NCBI RefSeq assembly: GCF_022701295.1
Contig: NZ_CP033204.1
Coordinates: forward strand, 3,224,001 to 3,288,000
Origin: Sphingopyxis sp. YF1
GTDB taxonomy: Bacteria > Pseudomonadota > Alphaproteobacteria > Sphingomonadales > Sphingomonadaceae
DNA length: 64,000 bases
Direction of reading: 5' to 3'
Shown here: in pieces, positions 35,319 through 43,229 of the stretch
How positions within the stretch are numbered: the first letter of the stretch is position 1
Layout of the letters: the number at the start of each line of letters is the position of its first letter
Position numbers and translations under genes: made by a program
The notes under the pieces: model-generated
Databases searched by the model: none
Told to the model about the DNA's origin: nothing
What the model saw: only the letters and a program-made list of their open reading frames with translations

Positions 35319-38300
35319 ATGAAACTTCGTTATTCGATCGCCGCAAGCCTGATGGCTATCAGCGTGGCGACCATCGTCGCCGCGCCGGCCCAGGCGCAGC
35401 AGATCACGACGGGCATCCAGGGGCAGGTGAACGACGACAACGGCGCGCCGATCGGCGGCGCGACGGTCGTCATCACCGACACCCGCACCGGCGCTTCGCG
35501 CACGATCACGACGGGCGCCGACGGCCGCTTCACCACGACCGGCCTGACGACGGGCGGACCCTACTCGGTCGCGGTCAACGCCGATTCGTTCGAAGGCCAG
35601 ACGCTCAACGACATTTACACGACGCTGCAAGGCAACACGGGCCTGACCTTCGCGCTCGCGTCGGGCGCGGGCGAGATCGTCGTTACCGGCACCCGCGTCC
35701 GCGTCACCCAGCTTGAGGTCGGCCCGGGCACCAGCTTCACCGCAGAAGTCCTGTCGAGCGCCCCGTCGTTCAACCGCGACGTCCGCGACATCATCCGCCT
35801 CGATCCCCGCGTCAGCCTCGACCGCGACGATGGCGGCTCGGGCCAGGACCGCATCTCGTGCCTCGGCGGCAACGACCGCGGCAACGCCTTCACCGTCGAC
35901 GGCATCAGCCAGGGCGACGTCTACGGCCTCAACGACACGGGCTTCTCGTCGCGTTCGTCGACCCCGATCCCCTATGACGCGGTCCGCGAAACGCAGGTCC
36001 AGTTCGCGCCGTTCGACGTCGATTACGGTGCATTCACCGGCTGCGCGATCAACGTCGTGACCAAGTCGGGCACCAACGACTACAAGTTTGGCGGCTTCTT
36101 CGAATATTCGGACAACGGCATGCGCGGCGATTCGCTGCCCGGCATCGCCAAGCTGGCACCGGTCGAACCCGAAAAGCGCTGGGGCGCCTGGCTGGGCGGC
36201 CCGATCATCAAGGATCGCCTCTTCTTCTTCGGCGCCTACGAGCATCATGAAGCTGGCCAGTCGCAGGATGACGGCCCCGCCGGCGCCGGTGGTTATGCCA
36301 ACGAGTTGGCGGGCGTGCCCGTCGCCAAGTTCGACGAAATCTCCGACGTTCTGAGCAGCGTCTACGGTATCGAAACCGGCCCGCTCGTCCGCAGCCGCCC
36401 TTTCAAGAACGACCGCTATTTTGGTCGCCTCGACTGGCAGGTCAACGACGATCACCGCCTCGAACTGACCTATCAGCGCCTTGAGGAGAGCACGACGCGT
36501 CCCGACGATTTCAGCTCGAGCACGAGCAACCCGCGCGTTACGGGCCTCAATACCTTCTATCTCAGCGGCACCAAATCGGACTATTATTCGGCGCGCCTCT
36601 ATTCGCAGTGGTCAGACCAGTTCTCGACCGAATTCCGTTACTCGCACTCGAAGGTCATCGATCGTCAGGATCCGATCGGCGGTGGCGAAGCGCAGTCAGA
36701 CAATCCGATCCCGCGCATCATCGTCGGCATTACGACCGGAACGGGCGCGAACACCCGCTATGGTCAGGTTCTTGCGGGCCCCGGCTTCTCGCGCGCCGCG
36801 AATGACCTGCAAACAACGATCGACGCCTTCCGCGGCGTCGGCAAGCTCGATCTGGGCGCACACCAGCTCAAGGTCGGTTTCGAAATGAACCGCGCCGACC
36901 TGTTCAACCTGTTCGTGCAGAATGCGACCGGCACGCTCTATTTCAAGAATGTCGACGACCTGCGCAACGGCATTCTGTCAAACGGATCGACGACCAACCC
37001 GACCGCCCAGCAGGTTGCTCAGGGCGGCGCAGTCGGCGCCGAAGGCAATTTCACGGCAACCGGCAACGTGCTCGATGCGGCGGCGGCATTTAAGCGCACC
37101 AATTTCTCGATCTTTGCGCAGGACGATTGGGAAGTCAGCGACCGACTGAACGCCGTGGCGGGTGTCCGCGTTGACTGGTATTCGGGCGGTCAGCCGAACT
37201 ACAACCCCGTGTTCGCGCAGCGCTACGGGTTCCCGAACACCACCGGTTTCAGTAACCTTGACCCGATTGTCTTGCCGCGCCTCGCGCTCACCTATGACAT
37301 GGACGATTTCGCGGTGTTCAGCCGTGCGAAGCTGACCGCTGGCATCGGCATCTTCTCGGGCGGCGATCCGCTCGTCTGGTTCGGCAACGCCTTCCAGAAC
37401 GACGGCCGCGGCTTTGCGACCGGAACAACGACCGCGGCCGCATGCGGCACCGGCCCGCTCGACGTCGTCGTGAACGGCCAGTTCACGGGCGTTCCGACCT
37501 GCTTCCAGAAGGCAGCGTCGGATAACGCCGCTCGCGGCTTGGGCGACACCCAGTCGATCAGCCCGAACATCAAGATGCCGTCGGTGCTCCGCGCCAATAT
37601 CGGTTTTTCGTCCGAACTGAACTTCGCCTCTTCGGGTTTCTTCAGCGGGTGGAACCTCAACCTGGACTATATCTACAGCAAATATCGCAATCCGTTCACT
37701 ATCGTCGACCTGTCGCAGACCCCCAATATCACCAAGGGACTGAACGGCTTCGCCATCGACGGCCGCCCGATCTACGCATCGATCGACCCCAATGCCGCAA
37801 CGTGTAACGCTGAACTGGTCGGCCTAAACCCCGGTCCGGTCTATTCGAACGTCAACGCTGGCTGTTTCAATCCGGCGACGAGCCGCGACGACGAACTGCA
37901 GCTCACCAACAGCGCCGGTTTTCGCAGCCACAACGCGTCGATTATCTTGCAAAAGACGTTCGATGGCGGGCTGTTCACCCAGAATGGCAACGTCGATTTC
38001 AACGTCGGCTATGCCTATACCGACTCGCAGGATCGCCGGAGCATGTACAATTCGACGGCGGGGTCGAACTACGATCTCGTCGCCGCGTTTGACCGCAACA
38101 ATCCGGCTGCTGCGAGGGGTTTCTACGAAAGCCGCCACAATATCTCGACTCGACTCGCCTTCCGCGAAGAATTCTTCGAGGATCTGTCGACGCGCTTCGC
38201 GATCAGCTTCATCGCACGATCGGGCCGTCCTTACAGCCTGACCTTCACCGGCGGTGGTATCTTCAACGACAGCGCCTCGGGCTTCGAAAATGCGCTCGCC

Positions 38301-38771
38301 TATCTGCCGCGTGGCCTTAACGCCGTTGATCCTAACGTATCTCCGGATTCAACCATCTCAGCCGCGGATATGACGTCGCTTGTCAACTACATCAATGGCA
38401 TGGGCTGCGCGAAGAAGTACATCGGCTCCACCGTCCCGCGGAATACCTGCTCGAACAACTGGTATTTCGATATGGACCTGTCCTTTTCGCAGGAAATCCC
38501 GGGTCCGGGCCGCTTGTTCGGGCGCAATGACAAGATCAAGCTCTATGCGACGATGGACAATTTCCTGAATTTCCTCGACAATGACTGGAACGTCCAGAAG
38601 CGCCGTAACTTTGCGGGGTTGCAGGACATCGCCCAAGTCAGCGGCGTCGACAATCAGGGTCGTTACATCTTCACCGGCTTCAACGGGCTCGACAACATCG
38701 CCAGCGACAACCAGATCAACGTGTCGTCGTCAGTGTGGCGCCTGAAGGTCGGCGTCTCCTACGAATTCTGA
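35319..38771 (+). CDS. Oar-like TonB-dependent outer-membrane receptor with carboxypeptidase-regulatory-like domain
   Basis: 1150 aa. Signal peptide to about residue 27 (AQAQQ). Residues about 30-115 form a carboxypeptidase-regulatory-like beta-sandwich (GQVNDDNGAPIGGATVVITDTRTG). The plug domain is about 120-240 (FNRDVRDIIRLDPRVSLDR, GNAFTVDGISQGD). The remainder is the 22-strand barrel, ending in the outer-membrane C-terminal signature WRLKVGVSYEF. Many proteins of this Oar group function in envelope or secretion-related roles rather than metal uptake; the ligand is unknown. ATG 35319 has AAAGGGG upstream, and a strong terminator follows. Codon use is somewhat less GC-extreme than neighbours in the 36-38 kb part. 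Confidence 0.93.
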   Translation: MKLRYSIAASLMAISVATIVAAPAQAQQITTGIQGQVNDDNGAPIGGATVVITDTRTGASRTITTGADGRFTTTGLTTGGPYSVAVNADSFEGQTLNDIYTTLQGNTGLTFALASGAGEIVVTGTRVRVTQLEVGPGTSFTAEVLSSAPSFNRDVRDIIRLDPRVSLDRDDGGSGQDRISCLGGNDRGNAFTVDGISQGDVYGLNDTGFSSRSSTPIPYDAVRETQVQFAPFDVDYGAFTGCAINVVTKSGTNDYKFGGFFEYSDNGMRGDSLPGIAKLAPVEPEKRWGAWLGGPIIKDRLFFFGAYEHHEAGQSQDDGPAGAGGYANELAGVPVAKFDEISDVLSSVYGIETGPLVRSRPFKNDRYFGRLDWQVNDDHRLELTYQRLEESTTRPDDFSSSTSNPRVTGLNTFYLSGTKSDYYSARLYSQWSDQFSTEFRYSHSKVIDRQDPIGGGEAQSDNPIPRIIVGITTGTGANTRYGQVLAGPGFSRAANDLQTTIDAFRGVGKLDLGAHQLKVGFEMNRADLFNLFVQNATGTLYFKNVDDLRNGILSNGSTTNPTAQQVAQGGAVGAEGNFTATGNVLDAAAAFKRTNFSIFAQDDWEVSDRLNAVAGVRVDWYSGGQPNYNPVFAQRYGFPNTTGFSNLDPIVLPRLALTYDMDDFAVFSRAKLTAGIGIFSGGDPLVWFGNAFQNDGRGFATGTTTAAACGTGPLDVVVNGQFTGVPTCFQKAASDNAARGLGDTQSISPNIKMPSVLRANIGFSSELNFASSGFFSGWNLNLDYIYSKYRNPFTIVDLSQTPNITKGLNGFAIDGRPIYASIDPNAATCNAELVGLNPGPVYSNVNAGCFNPATSRDDELQLTNSAGFRSHNASIILQKTFDGGLFTQNGNVDFNVGYAYTDSQDRRSMYNSTAGSNYDLVAAFDRNNPAAARGFYESRHNISTRLAFREEFFEDLSTRFAISFIARSGRPYSLTFTGGGIFNDSASGFENALAYLPRGLNAVDPNVSPDSTISAADMTSLVNYINGMGCAKKYIGSTVPRNTCSNNWYFDMDLSFSQEIPGPGRLFGRNDKIKLYATMDNFLNFLDNDWNVQKRRNFAGLQDIAQVSGVDNQGRYIFTGFNGLDNIASDNQINVSSSVWRLKVGVSYEF

Positions 38772-38794
38772 TCGTAGCGATCGACCGAGAACAG

Positions 38795-38830
38795 GGGCGC
38801 GGGAGGCAACTCCCGCGCCCTTTTCTTTTG
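38795..38830 (+). terminator. rho-independent terminator after the Oar-like gene
   Basis: 11-bp perfect stem GGGCGCGGGAG (38795-38805) / CTCCCGCGCCC (38810-38820) with a 4-nt loop, then TTTTCTTTT. Confidence 0.95.
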
Positions 38831-38904
38831 CTCGATGGCAAACGGAGGCTCTCCCAGCGGCGCGAAATTTCAGAAAGCCGCCTTTGACCGGATGCGGTCA
38901 GTCG

Positions 38905-39044
38905 CTCCTCCCCGTCGCGCAGCGATGGGGAGGTGGCAGCGCAAAGCGCTGACGGAGGGGAGAAGGACGCGACCTCGCGGCCCCTTCACCACCGCCTGCG
39001 GCGACGGTCCCCCTCCCCATGACCCGCGACCACAAGGAGGATCG
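38905..39044. repeat. dispersed intergenic repeat, family A copy 2
   Basis: Shares CTCCTCCCCGT, GATGGGGAGGTGGCAGCGC, AGCGCTGACGGAGGGG and the CCCCCTCCCCAT block, in the same order, with the copy at 6290-6421. The middle diverges. Its tail (AAGGAGGATCG) mimics a Shine-Dalgarno ahead of a 13-codon ORF (39049-39090) that I do not regard as a gene. Confidence 0.85.
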
Positions 39045-39380
39045 CTGATGACAGCTTTCCACCCCGAAGCGGGCGAGGCCTGCAAATAGGCCTTTCCCAT
39101 ATTATCCGGCTGTGTCAGCCTTCGTCCGGCTCGTTCATTTGCTGGATAAAGCGGTCGCCGCCGCCCGGCTTGCGGGTGCGGCCACGGCGAGGCATGCCGG
39201 GCGCGTTCAGCGCGCCGCGAGGCCCGAAACGGGGCGCGCACCGGGCTGAACTTTCCTGAACTTTGGAACATCAGGCGGCCCTCGCGCCGCCCCGGTCCAG
39301 GGGCCAGTCCGCGATGACGAAAAAGCGGAAGCAAACGTCGCCTCCACCCCGAAGCCGACCATCGGCATAGCCGAGCGGCG
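39045..39380. other. gene-free stretch between repeat A2 and sufE
   Basis: Contains AGGCCT-N6-AGGCCT near 39078 and a short minus-strand reading frame (about 39116-39250) whose end reads MPRRGRTRKPGGGDRFIQQM then NEPDEG. Its basic Gly-rich composition is coding-like, but I found no start with a Shine-Dalgarno and recognise no family; it could be a gene remnant. Nothing else seen. Confidence 0.4.
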
Positions 39381-39791
39381 TCAGCCCGCGGCGAGGCGCC
39401 TTGCAGTGTCCTGGACGAGCGCGATCATGTTGGGGACGCCCTGCGTGCGGTTCGACGAGAGCTGGCGCGTCAGGTCGAAGGGCGCGAGCGCCGCGGCGAC
39501 GTCCATCGCCGCGACCTCGGCGGCGGGCTTGTCCTGCACCGCGGCGAGAACCAGCGCGACGATGCCCTTCGTGATCGCGGCATTGCTGTCGGCGAGGAAA
39601 TGCAGGGTATCGCCCGCCTGCGGCACCGGATAGACCCAGACGCTGGCCGAACAGCCACGCACGAGCGTCGCGTCGGTCTTGAGCGCGTCGGGCATCGGTT
39701 CGAGGGTGCGGCCGAGGTCGATCAGCAGGCGATAGCGGTCGTCGCCGTCGAGAAAATCATATTCTTCGAAAATATCGTCGAGGCTGCGCAT
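39381..39791 (-). CDS. sufE: SufE-family cysteine desulfurase accessory protein
   Basis: 136 aa from ATG 39789-39791; upstream in-frame sequence is low-complexity and rejected. SufE accepts persulfide sulfur from SufS for Fe-S cluster assembly. Seen: FEEYDFLDGDDRYRLLIDLGR, the acceptor Cys in VRGCSASVWVY, DSNAAITKGIVALVLAA and the terminal SSNRTQGVPNMI. No suf operon is nearby, so it acts as a stand-alone gene. Downstream is the gene-free repeat stretch; upstream is the 20-bp inverted repeat at 39858. Confidence 0.93.
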   Translation of the reverse strand: MRSLDDIFEEYDFLDGDDRYRLLIDLGRTLEPMPDALKTDATLVRGCSASVWVYPVPQAGDTLHFLADSNAAITKGIVALVLAAVQDKPAAEVAAMDVAAALAPFDLTRQLSSNRTQGVPNMIALVQDTARRLAAG

Positions 39792-39857
39792 GCGCGCGGC
39801 ACTGGCAGAAATTGCGGCGCGAGGAAAGAGCGGCAATCCCGCCCGTCCCGATTGCTC

Positions 39858-39924
39858 CCGCGAACGGACCGAAGCCACCCGGCACGGAGCAAGGTCGTCC
39901 CGGATGGCTTCGGTCCGTTCGCGG
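39858..39924. repeat. 20-bp perfect inverted repeat between the psp array and sufE
   Basis: Arms 39858-39877 and 39905-39924 pair perfectly (CCGCGAACGGACCGAAGCCA on the left), with a 27-nt loop. No T-run follows on the minus strand. It lies just after the stop of the last psp-array gene (39946) and could protect or end that transcript. Confidence 0.8.
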
Positions 39925-39945
39925 TAATGGGATGCCCGCGACGGA

Positions 39946-40194
39946 TCAGAGATCGACGCCGGCCGCAATCGCCTCGAGCTTGCGGAGGCGTTCCTTGAGG
40001 TCGGCGATCTCGATCCGCGATCCTGCGTGGGGAACGCCGGGCTCGTGCGTCGCGACGGCGCCATGGCCGGCGTTGAGCTCCTCGCGCTTGAGCTGGATCC
40101 AGTCGCGCCAGCCGCGCAGGGCGACGAGGCTGACGATGGCCAGCGCGGACAGGGCGACCGCGGCAGCGGTGAGATCGGGGGTGATGAAAGCCAT
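39946..40194 (-). CDS. psp-array small membrane/coiled-coil protein 5 (last)
   Basis: 82 aa. One transmembrane helix near the N-terminus (about 10-28, TAAAVALSALAIVSLVAL), then a charged linker and a C-terminal coiled coil with IADLKERLRKLEAIA. That reads like the PspB-type heptads (xRLxxLExI), but it lacks the terminal (E/D)xIExLR. AAAAGGAGC precedes ATG 40192-40194. No family name recognised. It is the last of five consecutive small genes after pspC, 23 bp from the previous one, so likely co-transcribed. Confidence 0.75.
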   Translation of the reverse strand: MAFITPDLTAAAVALSALAIVSLVALRGWRDWIQLKREELNAGHGAVATHEPGVPHAGSRIEIADLKERLRKLEAIAAGVDL

Positions 40195-40217
40195 GAGCGT
40201 CGCTCCTTTTCCGGCGT

Positions 40218-40487
40218 TCAGATCTTGCTGTTGTCGCGCAGCTTCTCGATTTCCTGATCGAGCGTGACGGCGCGATTATTGTCGGTGGCGATGCGTTCGA
40301 GCACCTGGATGCGGTCCTTGAGCGCACGGATTTCGGCGATCAGCGCCTTGGTCTCGGCGTCATTGCCCGCGTTGCCGACGAAATATTCCTGGCCCCGCCG
40401 ATCGCGGCGTACGCCGTATTTCGCGCGGACGATGCTGCCGATCGTCACGATCAGGACGATGCCGATGACCATTTCGAAGGGGTTCAT
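40218..40487 (-). CDS. psp-array small membrane/coiled-coil protein 4
   Basis: 89 aa. N-terminal transmembrane helix (about 4-20, FEMVIGIVLIVTIGSIV), a basic stretch (RAKYGVRRDRRGQ), then a coiled coil ending RIQVLERIATDNNRAV ... EIEKLRD. The VLERIAT and EIEKLR elements are shared with three neighbours and, in part, with PspB. The Shine-Dalgarno AGGAAAGGA precedes ATG 40485-40487. Predicted inner-membrane, with the coiled coil in the cytoplasm if it follows PspB topology (inference). Confidence 0.78.
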   Translation of the reverse strand: MNPFEMVIGIVLIVTIGSIVRAKYGVRRDRRGQEYFVGNAGNDAETKALIAEIRALKDRIQVLERIATDNNRAVTLDQEIEKLRDNSKI

Positions 40488-40519
40488 GGGGGATCCTTTC
40501 CTCTTATCTTTTCATTGCG

Positions 40520-40786
40520 TCAGTTGAGCGGGGCGTCGCGCAGCTTCTCGATCTCGTCGGCGACGGCGATGCCGCGGTCGGTCACGATGCGTTCGAGGAC
40601 GCGGACGCGCTCTTCCAGCCTTTCGGTCTGCGCCGCATATTGCGCCGCCTTTTCGGCCGTTTCGTGCGAGATCGCGGTCAGTTGCCGCTCCTTGAACTTC
40701 AGGTGGCGGCGGTACATGTCGCTGCCGATGCCGAGCACGACGGGCAGGCCGACGACGATCAGGAAGAATTGGACCCAGCTGTCCAT
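40520..40786 (-). CDS. psp-array small membrane/coiled-coil protein 3
   Basis: 88 aa. Transmembrane helix at about 4-20 (WVQFFLIVVGLPVVLGI), then RRHLKFKERQL and a long coiled coil (THE-type heptads AQYAAQTERLEERVRVLERIVTDRG) ending DEIEKLRD. RVRVLERIVTD is the clearest copy of the array signature. AAAGGAACG precedes ATG 40784-40786. The length and one-helix-plus-coil layout are close to PspB (90 aa here), but it lacks PspB's conserved central segment. Confidence 0.8.
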   Translation of the reverse strand: MDSWVQFFLIVVGLPVVLGIGSDMYRRHLKFKERQLTAISHETAEKAAQYAAQTERLEERVRVLERIVTDRGIAVADEIEKLRDAPLN

Positions 40787-40802
40787 GACGCGTTCCTTTC
40801 GC

Positions 40803-41120
40803 TCAGTTCGACGGGCGCCGCAGCGCCTCGATCTCGTGGCTCAGCCGGTGGCCTTCGTCGGTGACGATGCGTTCGACCACCGCGAGCCGGTCCTTGACCG
40901 AACCCAGTTCGGCGCGCAGCTGCGCATTTTCCTGGCTGACCAGCTTGATGCGTTCCATCGCCTCGTCGCTGGTCTTGGGATAGATTGCCTTGCCCCAGCT
41001 GTTTTCGAGCGGGTAGCCGTGCTTGACGCGCAGCCAGGTGGTGAAGATCCAGCCGCCGACCGCCATGGTGCCGATGATCGCGGCGGCGGGAGCGAGGGCG
41101 TTCAGGACGTCGAGATTCAC
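40803..41120 (-). CDS. psp-array small membrane/coiled-coil protein 2
   Basis: 105 aa from GTG 41118-41120 (GAGGGGAAG upstream); the longer in-frame reading is rejected. Transmembrane helix at about 8-27 (APAAAIIGTMAVGGWIFTTW), then LRVKHGYPLENSWGK. A coiled coil follows, NAQLRAELGSVKDRLAVVERIVTDEG, ending HEIEALRR. Its GGWIFTTWLRVKHGYPLEN segment is nearly repeated in the next gene (GGWMFTTWIRAKHGYPVEN), so the two are recent paralogues. Confidence 0.82.
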   Translation of the reverse strand: MNLDVLNALAPAAAIIGTMAVGGWIFTTWLRVKHGYPLENSWGKAIYPKTSDEAMERIKLVSQENAQLRAELGSVKDRLAVVERIVTDEGHRLSHEIEALRRPSN

Positions 41121-41148
41121 TTGTCTTCCCCTCTGTTTCGTTGCGGAC

Positions 41149-41448
41149 TCAGCGCAGGCGATCGATCTGATCGGCGAGCTGCGCGGCCTGCCCGTTGGTT
41201 TCGGTCGCGATGCGTTCGAGTACCGCGATGCGTTCTTCGAGGCGGCCGATCTGGCCCGCGAGCTTGGCATTGTCGTCGGTCAGCAGCCGGATTTTTCGAT
41301 CAGCGTCGGGGTCGGTTCGATGAACCGTGCCGCCCCATTCATTCTCGACCGGATAGCCATGCTTGGCGCGGATCCAGGTGGTGAACATCCAGCCGCCGAT
41401 CGACAAGGCGATGATGGCGAGGACGAAACCGGTTCCACCGAAATTCAT
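41149..41448 (-). CDS. psp-array small membrane/coiled-coil protein 1
   Basis: 99 aa. Transmembrane helix at about 6-25 (GFVLAIIALSIGGWMFTTW), RAKHGYPVENEWGG, then a coiled coil LTDDNAKLAGQIGRLEERIAVLERIATETNG ending DQIDRLR. Paralogue of the gene at 40803, sharing GGW(M/I)FTTW(I/L)R(A/V)KHGYP(V/L)EN. GGGAG precedes ATG 41446-41448. First gene after pspC (41-bp gap). Confidence 0.82.
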   Translation of the reverse strand: MNFGGTGFVLAIIALSIGGWMFTTWIRAKHGYPVENEWGGTVHRTDPDADRKIRLLTDDNAKLAGQIGRLEERIAVLERIATETNGQAAQLADQIDRLR

Positions 41449-41489
41449 ATGTCGTCTCCCTGTTGCGTCTTGCCCGCGCGACGTCCGGA

Positions 41490-41870
41490 TCAGCGGAGCG
41501 CGTCGATTTCGTCGGCAAGGCGGCGGTTATGGCTGGTATAATAGAGTTCGATGTCAGCGAGCCGGCGATCGATGTCGCGGAAGCGCGAACGGATGTCGCG
41601 GGTCGAGGCGGCCGGATTCGAGCGCACGCCCTGCCAGAACTTGGCCTCTTCGTTCGAGCCATAGAGCGCGAAGGGCTTGGGCGTTCCCATCCAGGCAACC
41701 ATCCAGTAGGCGATCAGCGTCCAGGGGAAGCCTCCCATCAGCGTCAGGAGCACCGCGCCGACGCGGACCCAGAGGACGTCGACACCGCTATAGTCCGCGA
41801 TCCCGGCACAGACGCCGCTCCATTTGGCGTTCTGCTTGTCGAGGTAGAATTTGGTGCGGCTGGCAGACAT
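41490..41870 (-). CDS. pspC: envelope stress protein PspC
   Basis: 126 aa inner-membrane protein. With PspB it senses membrane stress and relieves PspA inhibition of PspF. Seen: the PspC domain (KWSGVCAGIADYSGVDVLWVRVGAVLLTL), one long hydrophobic region (about 30-62), then a cytoplasmic-type tail with a heptad segment SRFRDIDRRLADIELYYTSHNRRLADEIDALR. The terminal DEIDALR matches the end of the neighbouring array proteins. CCAGGAGGAA precedes ATG 41868-41870. One base separates it from the pspB stop. Confidence 0.95.
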   Translation of the reverse strand: MSASRTKFYLDKQNAKWSGVCAGIADYSGVDVLWVRVGAVLLTLMGGFPWTLIAYWMVAWMGTPKPFALYGSNEEAKFWQGVRSNPAASTRDIRSRFRDIDRRLADIELYYTSHNRRLADEIDALR

Positions 41871-41871
41871 C

Positions 41872-42144
41872 TCAGTTCCTCCTGGTCATTTCGAGCTGCG
41901 CCAGATCCTCATCGCTGCGAACCGCGGGGCGGAAATCGGGATGGTCGGCGCTGATGATGCGTTCGACGGTGTGGAGCCGGTTTTCGAGCCGGCGGGCGGT
42001 GTCGTAGAGTTCGTCGAGCAGCTGCTCATCCTCTCCGGTCAGCGTCTTGGCCTGTTTCCACTTGGTCACATAGTGGAGGATCAGCCAAGGCAGACCGAGG
42101 AAGAGCGTGCCGATGACGATCGGGACAATGATCACTTCTTCCAT
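41872..42144 (-). CDS. pspB: phage shock protein B
   Basis: 90 aa. N-terminal transmembrane helix (about 4-22, VIIVPIVIGTLFLGLPWLIL), YVTKWKQAKTLTGEDEQLLDELYDTARRLENRLHTVERII as a coiled coil, and a short C-terminus. The length and the KTLTGEDEQLLDEL segment are those of PspB, which pairs with PspC. HTVERII is the apparent parent of the VERIVT signature in the downstream genes. TAAGGAGCC precedes ATG 42142-42144. Confidence 0.94.
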   Translation of the reverse strand: MEEVIIVPIVIGTLFLGLPWLILHYVTKWKQAKTLTGEDEQLLDELYDTARRLENRLHTVERIISADHPDFRPAVRSDEDLAQLEMTRRN

Positions 42145-42156
42145 CGGTCCGGCTCC

Positions 42157-42819
42157 TTAATTCTTGCCCTGCGCGGCCTTGAGCGCGGCGAGTTCGTCGG
42201 CGACCTTGTCGGCGGCCTGCAGTTCGGCGATTTCCTCGTCGAGCGACTTCTTGTAGCCGAGGCCGAGCGCATCGGCGCGGCCTTCGGCCTCATCGACGCG
42301 GCGCTCGAGGATCTCGAAGCGCGAGAAGGCATCTTCGACGCGGTCGCCGTGGGTCATTTCGCGCAACCGGTAGCGATTTTCGGCGCTTTCGAGGCGGTTG
42401 ACAACGCTCGACTGGCGCGCCCGCGCTTCCGAAAGCTTCTTCTGCAGCTTGGCGATATCGGCTTCATAACCCTGGAGCGCCTCGTCGAGCACCGCGATCT
42501 CGGCCTTAAGCTTGGCGGCCATGTCGCCGGCCTTCTGCTTTTCAACGAGCGCTGCGGTGGCTAGGTCCTCGCGGTCCTTCGACAGCGCGAGTTCGGCCTT
42601 TTCCTTCCAGCTGTCCTGCAGGCTTTCGAGCTTGGCGATGTGGCGGCGCATTTCCTTCTGGTCGGCAATGGTGCGGGCGGCGGAGGCACGCACCTCGACC
42701 AGCGTCTCGTTCATCTCAAAGATGATCTGGCGGATCATCTTTTCGGGATCCTCCGCACGGTCGAGCAGATCGGTGACGTTGGCGGCGATGATGTCGCGGG
42801 TGCGTGAAAAAATACCCAT
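42157..42819 (-). CDS. pspA: phage shock protein A
   Basis: 220 aa from ATG 42817-42819 (MGIFSRTRDIIAANVTDLLDRAEDPEKMIRQ), with GACAGGAGC upstream. PspA/IM30 (ESCRT-III-like) binds stressed membranes and inhibits PspF when membranes are intact. The N-terminal amphipathic helix is followed by coiled coils throughout (ETLVEVRASAARTIADQKEMRRHIAKLE ... ARQSSVVNRLESAENRYRLREM). A reading frame running further upstream is not supported. Confidence 0.97.
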   Translation of the reverse strand: MGIFSRTRDIIAANVTDLLDRAEDPEKMIRQIIFEMNETLVEVRASAARTIADQKEMRRHIAKLESLQDSWKEKAELALSKDREDLATAALVEKQKAGDMAAKLKAEIAVLDEALQGYEADIAKLQKKLSEARARQSSVVNRLESAENRYRLREMTHGDRVEDAFSRFEILERRVDEAEGRADALGLGYKKSLDEEIAELQAADKVADELAALKAAQGKN

Positions 42820-42917
42820 TTGACTAGCTCCTGTCGAATTTTCGAGACCTGTTGTCGTTGAAAGATGCTGGTGCCGGGGCGGGGCAAGGGGGGAGAGTGC
42901 CCCGGCACCAGTGCCGG

Positions 42918-43091
42918 TCAGGCCATCAGGCCGACCGCCGGGGTTGCTGCAGCGGCCGCCAGCGCCATCCCGCCCGGGGAAGCGGCGATGCCGAAGGCGA
43001 CTTGGGGCTGGTCGATCACGCCGACGAGGATCGCCAGAGCGCCGGCCGCGCTGAGCGCGAAGGTGGTGGCCTGGGCAAACATCGTCTTCAT
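42918..43091 (-). CDS. small hydrophobic protein, first ORF of the psp transcript
   Basis: 57 aa from ATG 43089-43091 (MKTMFAQATTFALSAAG...). GGGA lies 9 bp upstream, against none for the in-frame ATG at 43098-43100. Hydrophobic, Ala/Gly-rich, probably two short membrane segments. It sits between the sigma54-type promoter and pspA, so it should be in the PspF regulon. No similarity recognised, including to E. coli PspD/PspG. Translation is not proven. Confidence 0.55.
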   Translation of the reverse strand: MKTMFAQATTFALSAAGALAILVGVIDQPQVAFGIAASPGGMALAAAAATPAVGLMA

Positions 43092-43149
43092 GATCGTCAT
43101 TCCCTTTTTCGCTGCACCGGAGCGATTTGCACCGGTTCGCCAAAAGCAA

Positions 43150-43165
43150 TGCAGGGGGCGTGCCA
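43150..43165 (-). promoter_or_regulatory. sigma54 -24/-12 promoter of the psp operon
   Basis: On the minus strand TGGCACGCCCCCTGCA: TGGCACG, four bases, CTGCA. GG at -24 and GC at -12 have correct spacing, with one mismatch (C for T before TGC) to the TGGCACG-N4-TTGC consensus. Transcription would start near 43138 and run toward the 57-aa ORF and pspA. Confidence 0.85.
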
Positions 43166-43229
43166 ATTGCAGCGAAGCGCAGAAATCCGCCGAACTTTAC
43201 GCCGGATTCGCAATCCACGCAGAATCGAC

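Noticed and set aside
38835..39334. Small ORFs on both strands over repeat A2, including a 13-codon ORF behind AAGGAGG
   Set aside because: The Shine-Dalgarno-like sequence is the repeat tail and the frames are not shared between copies.
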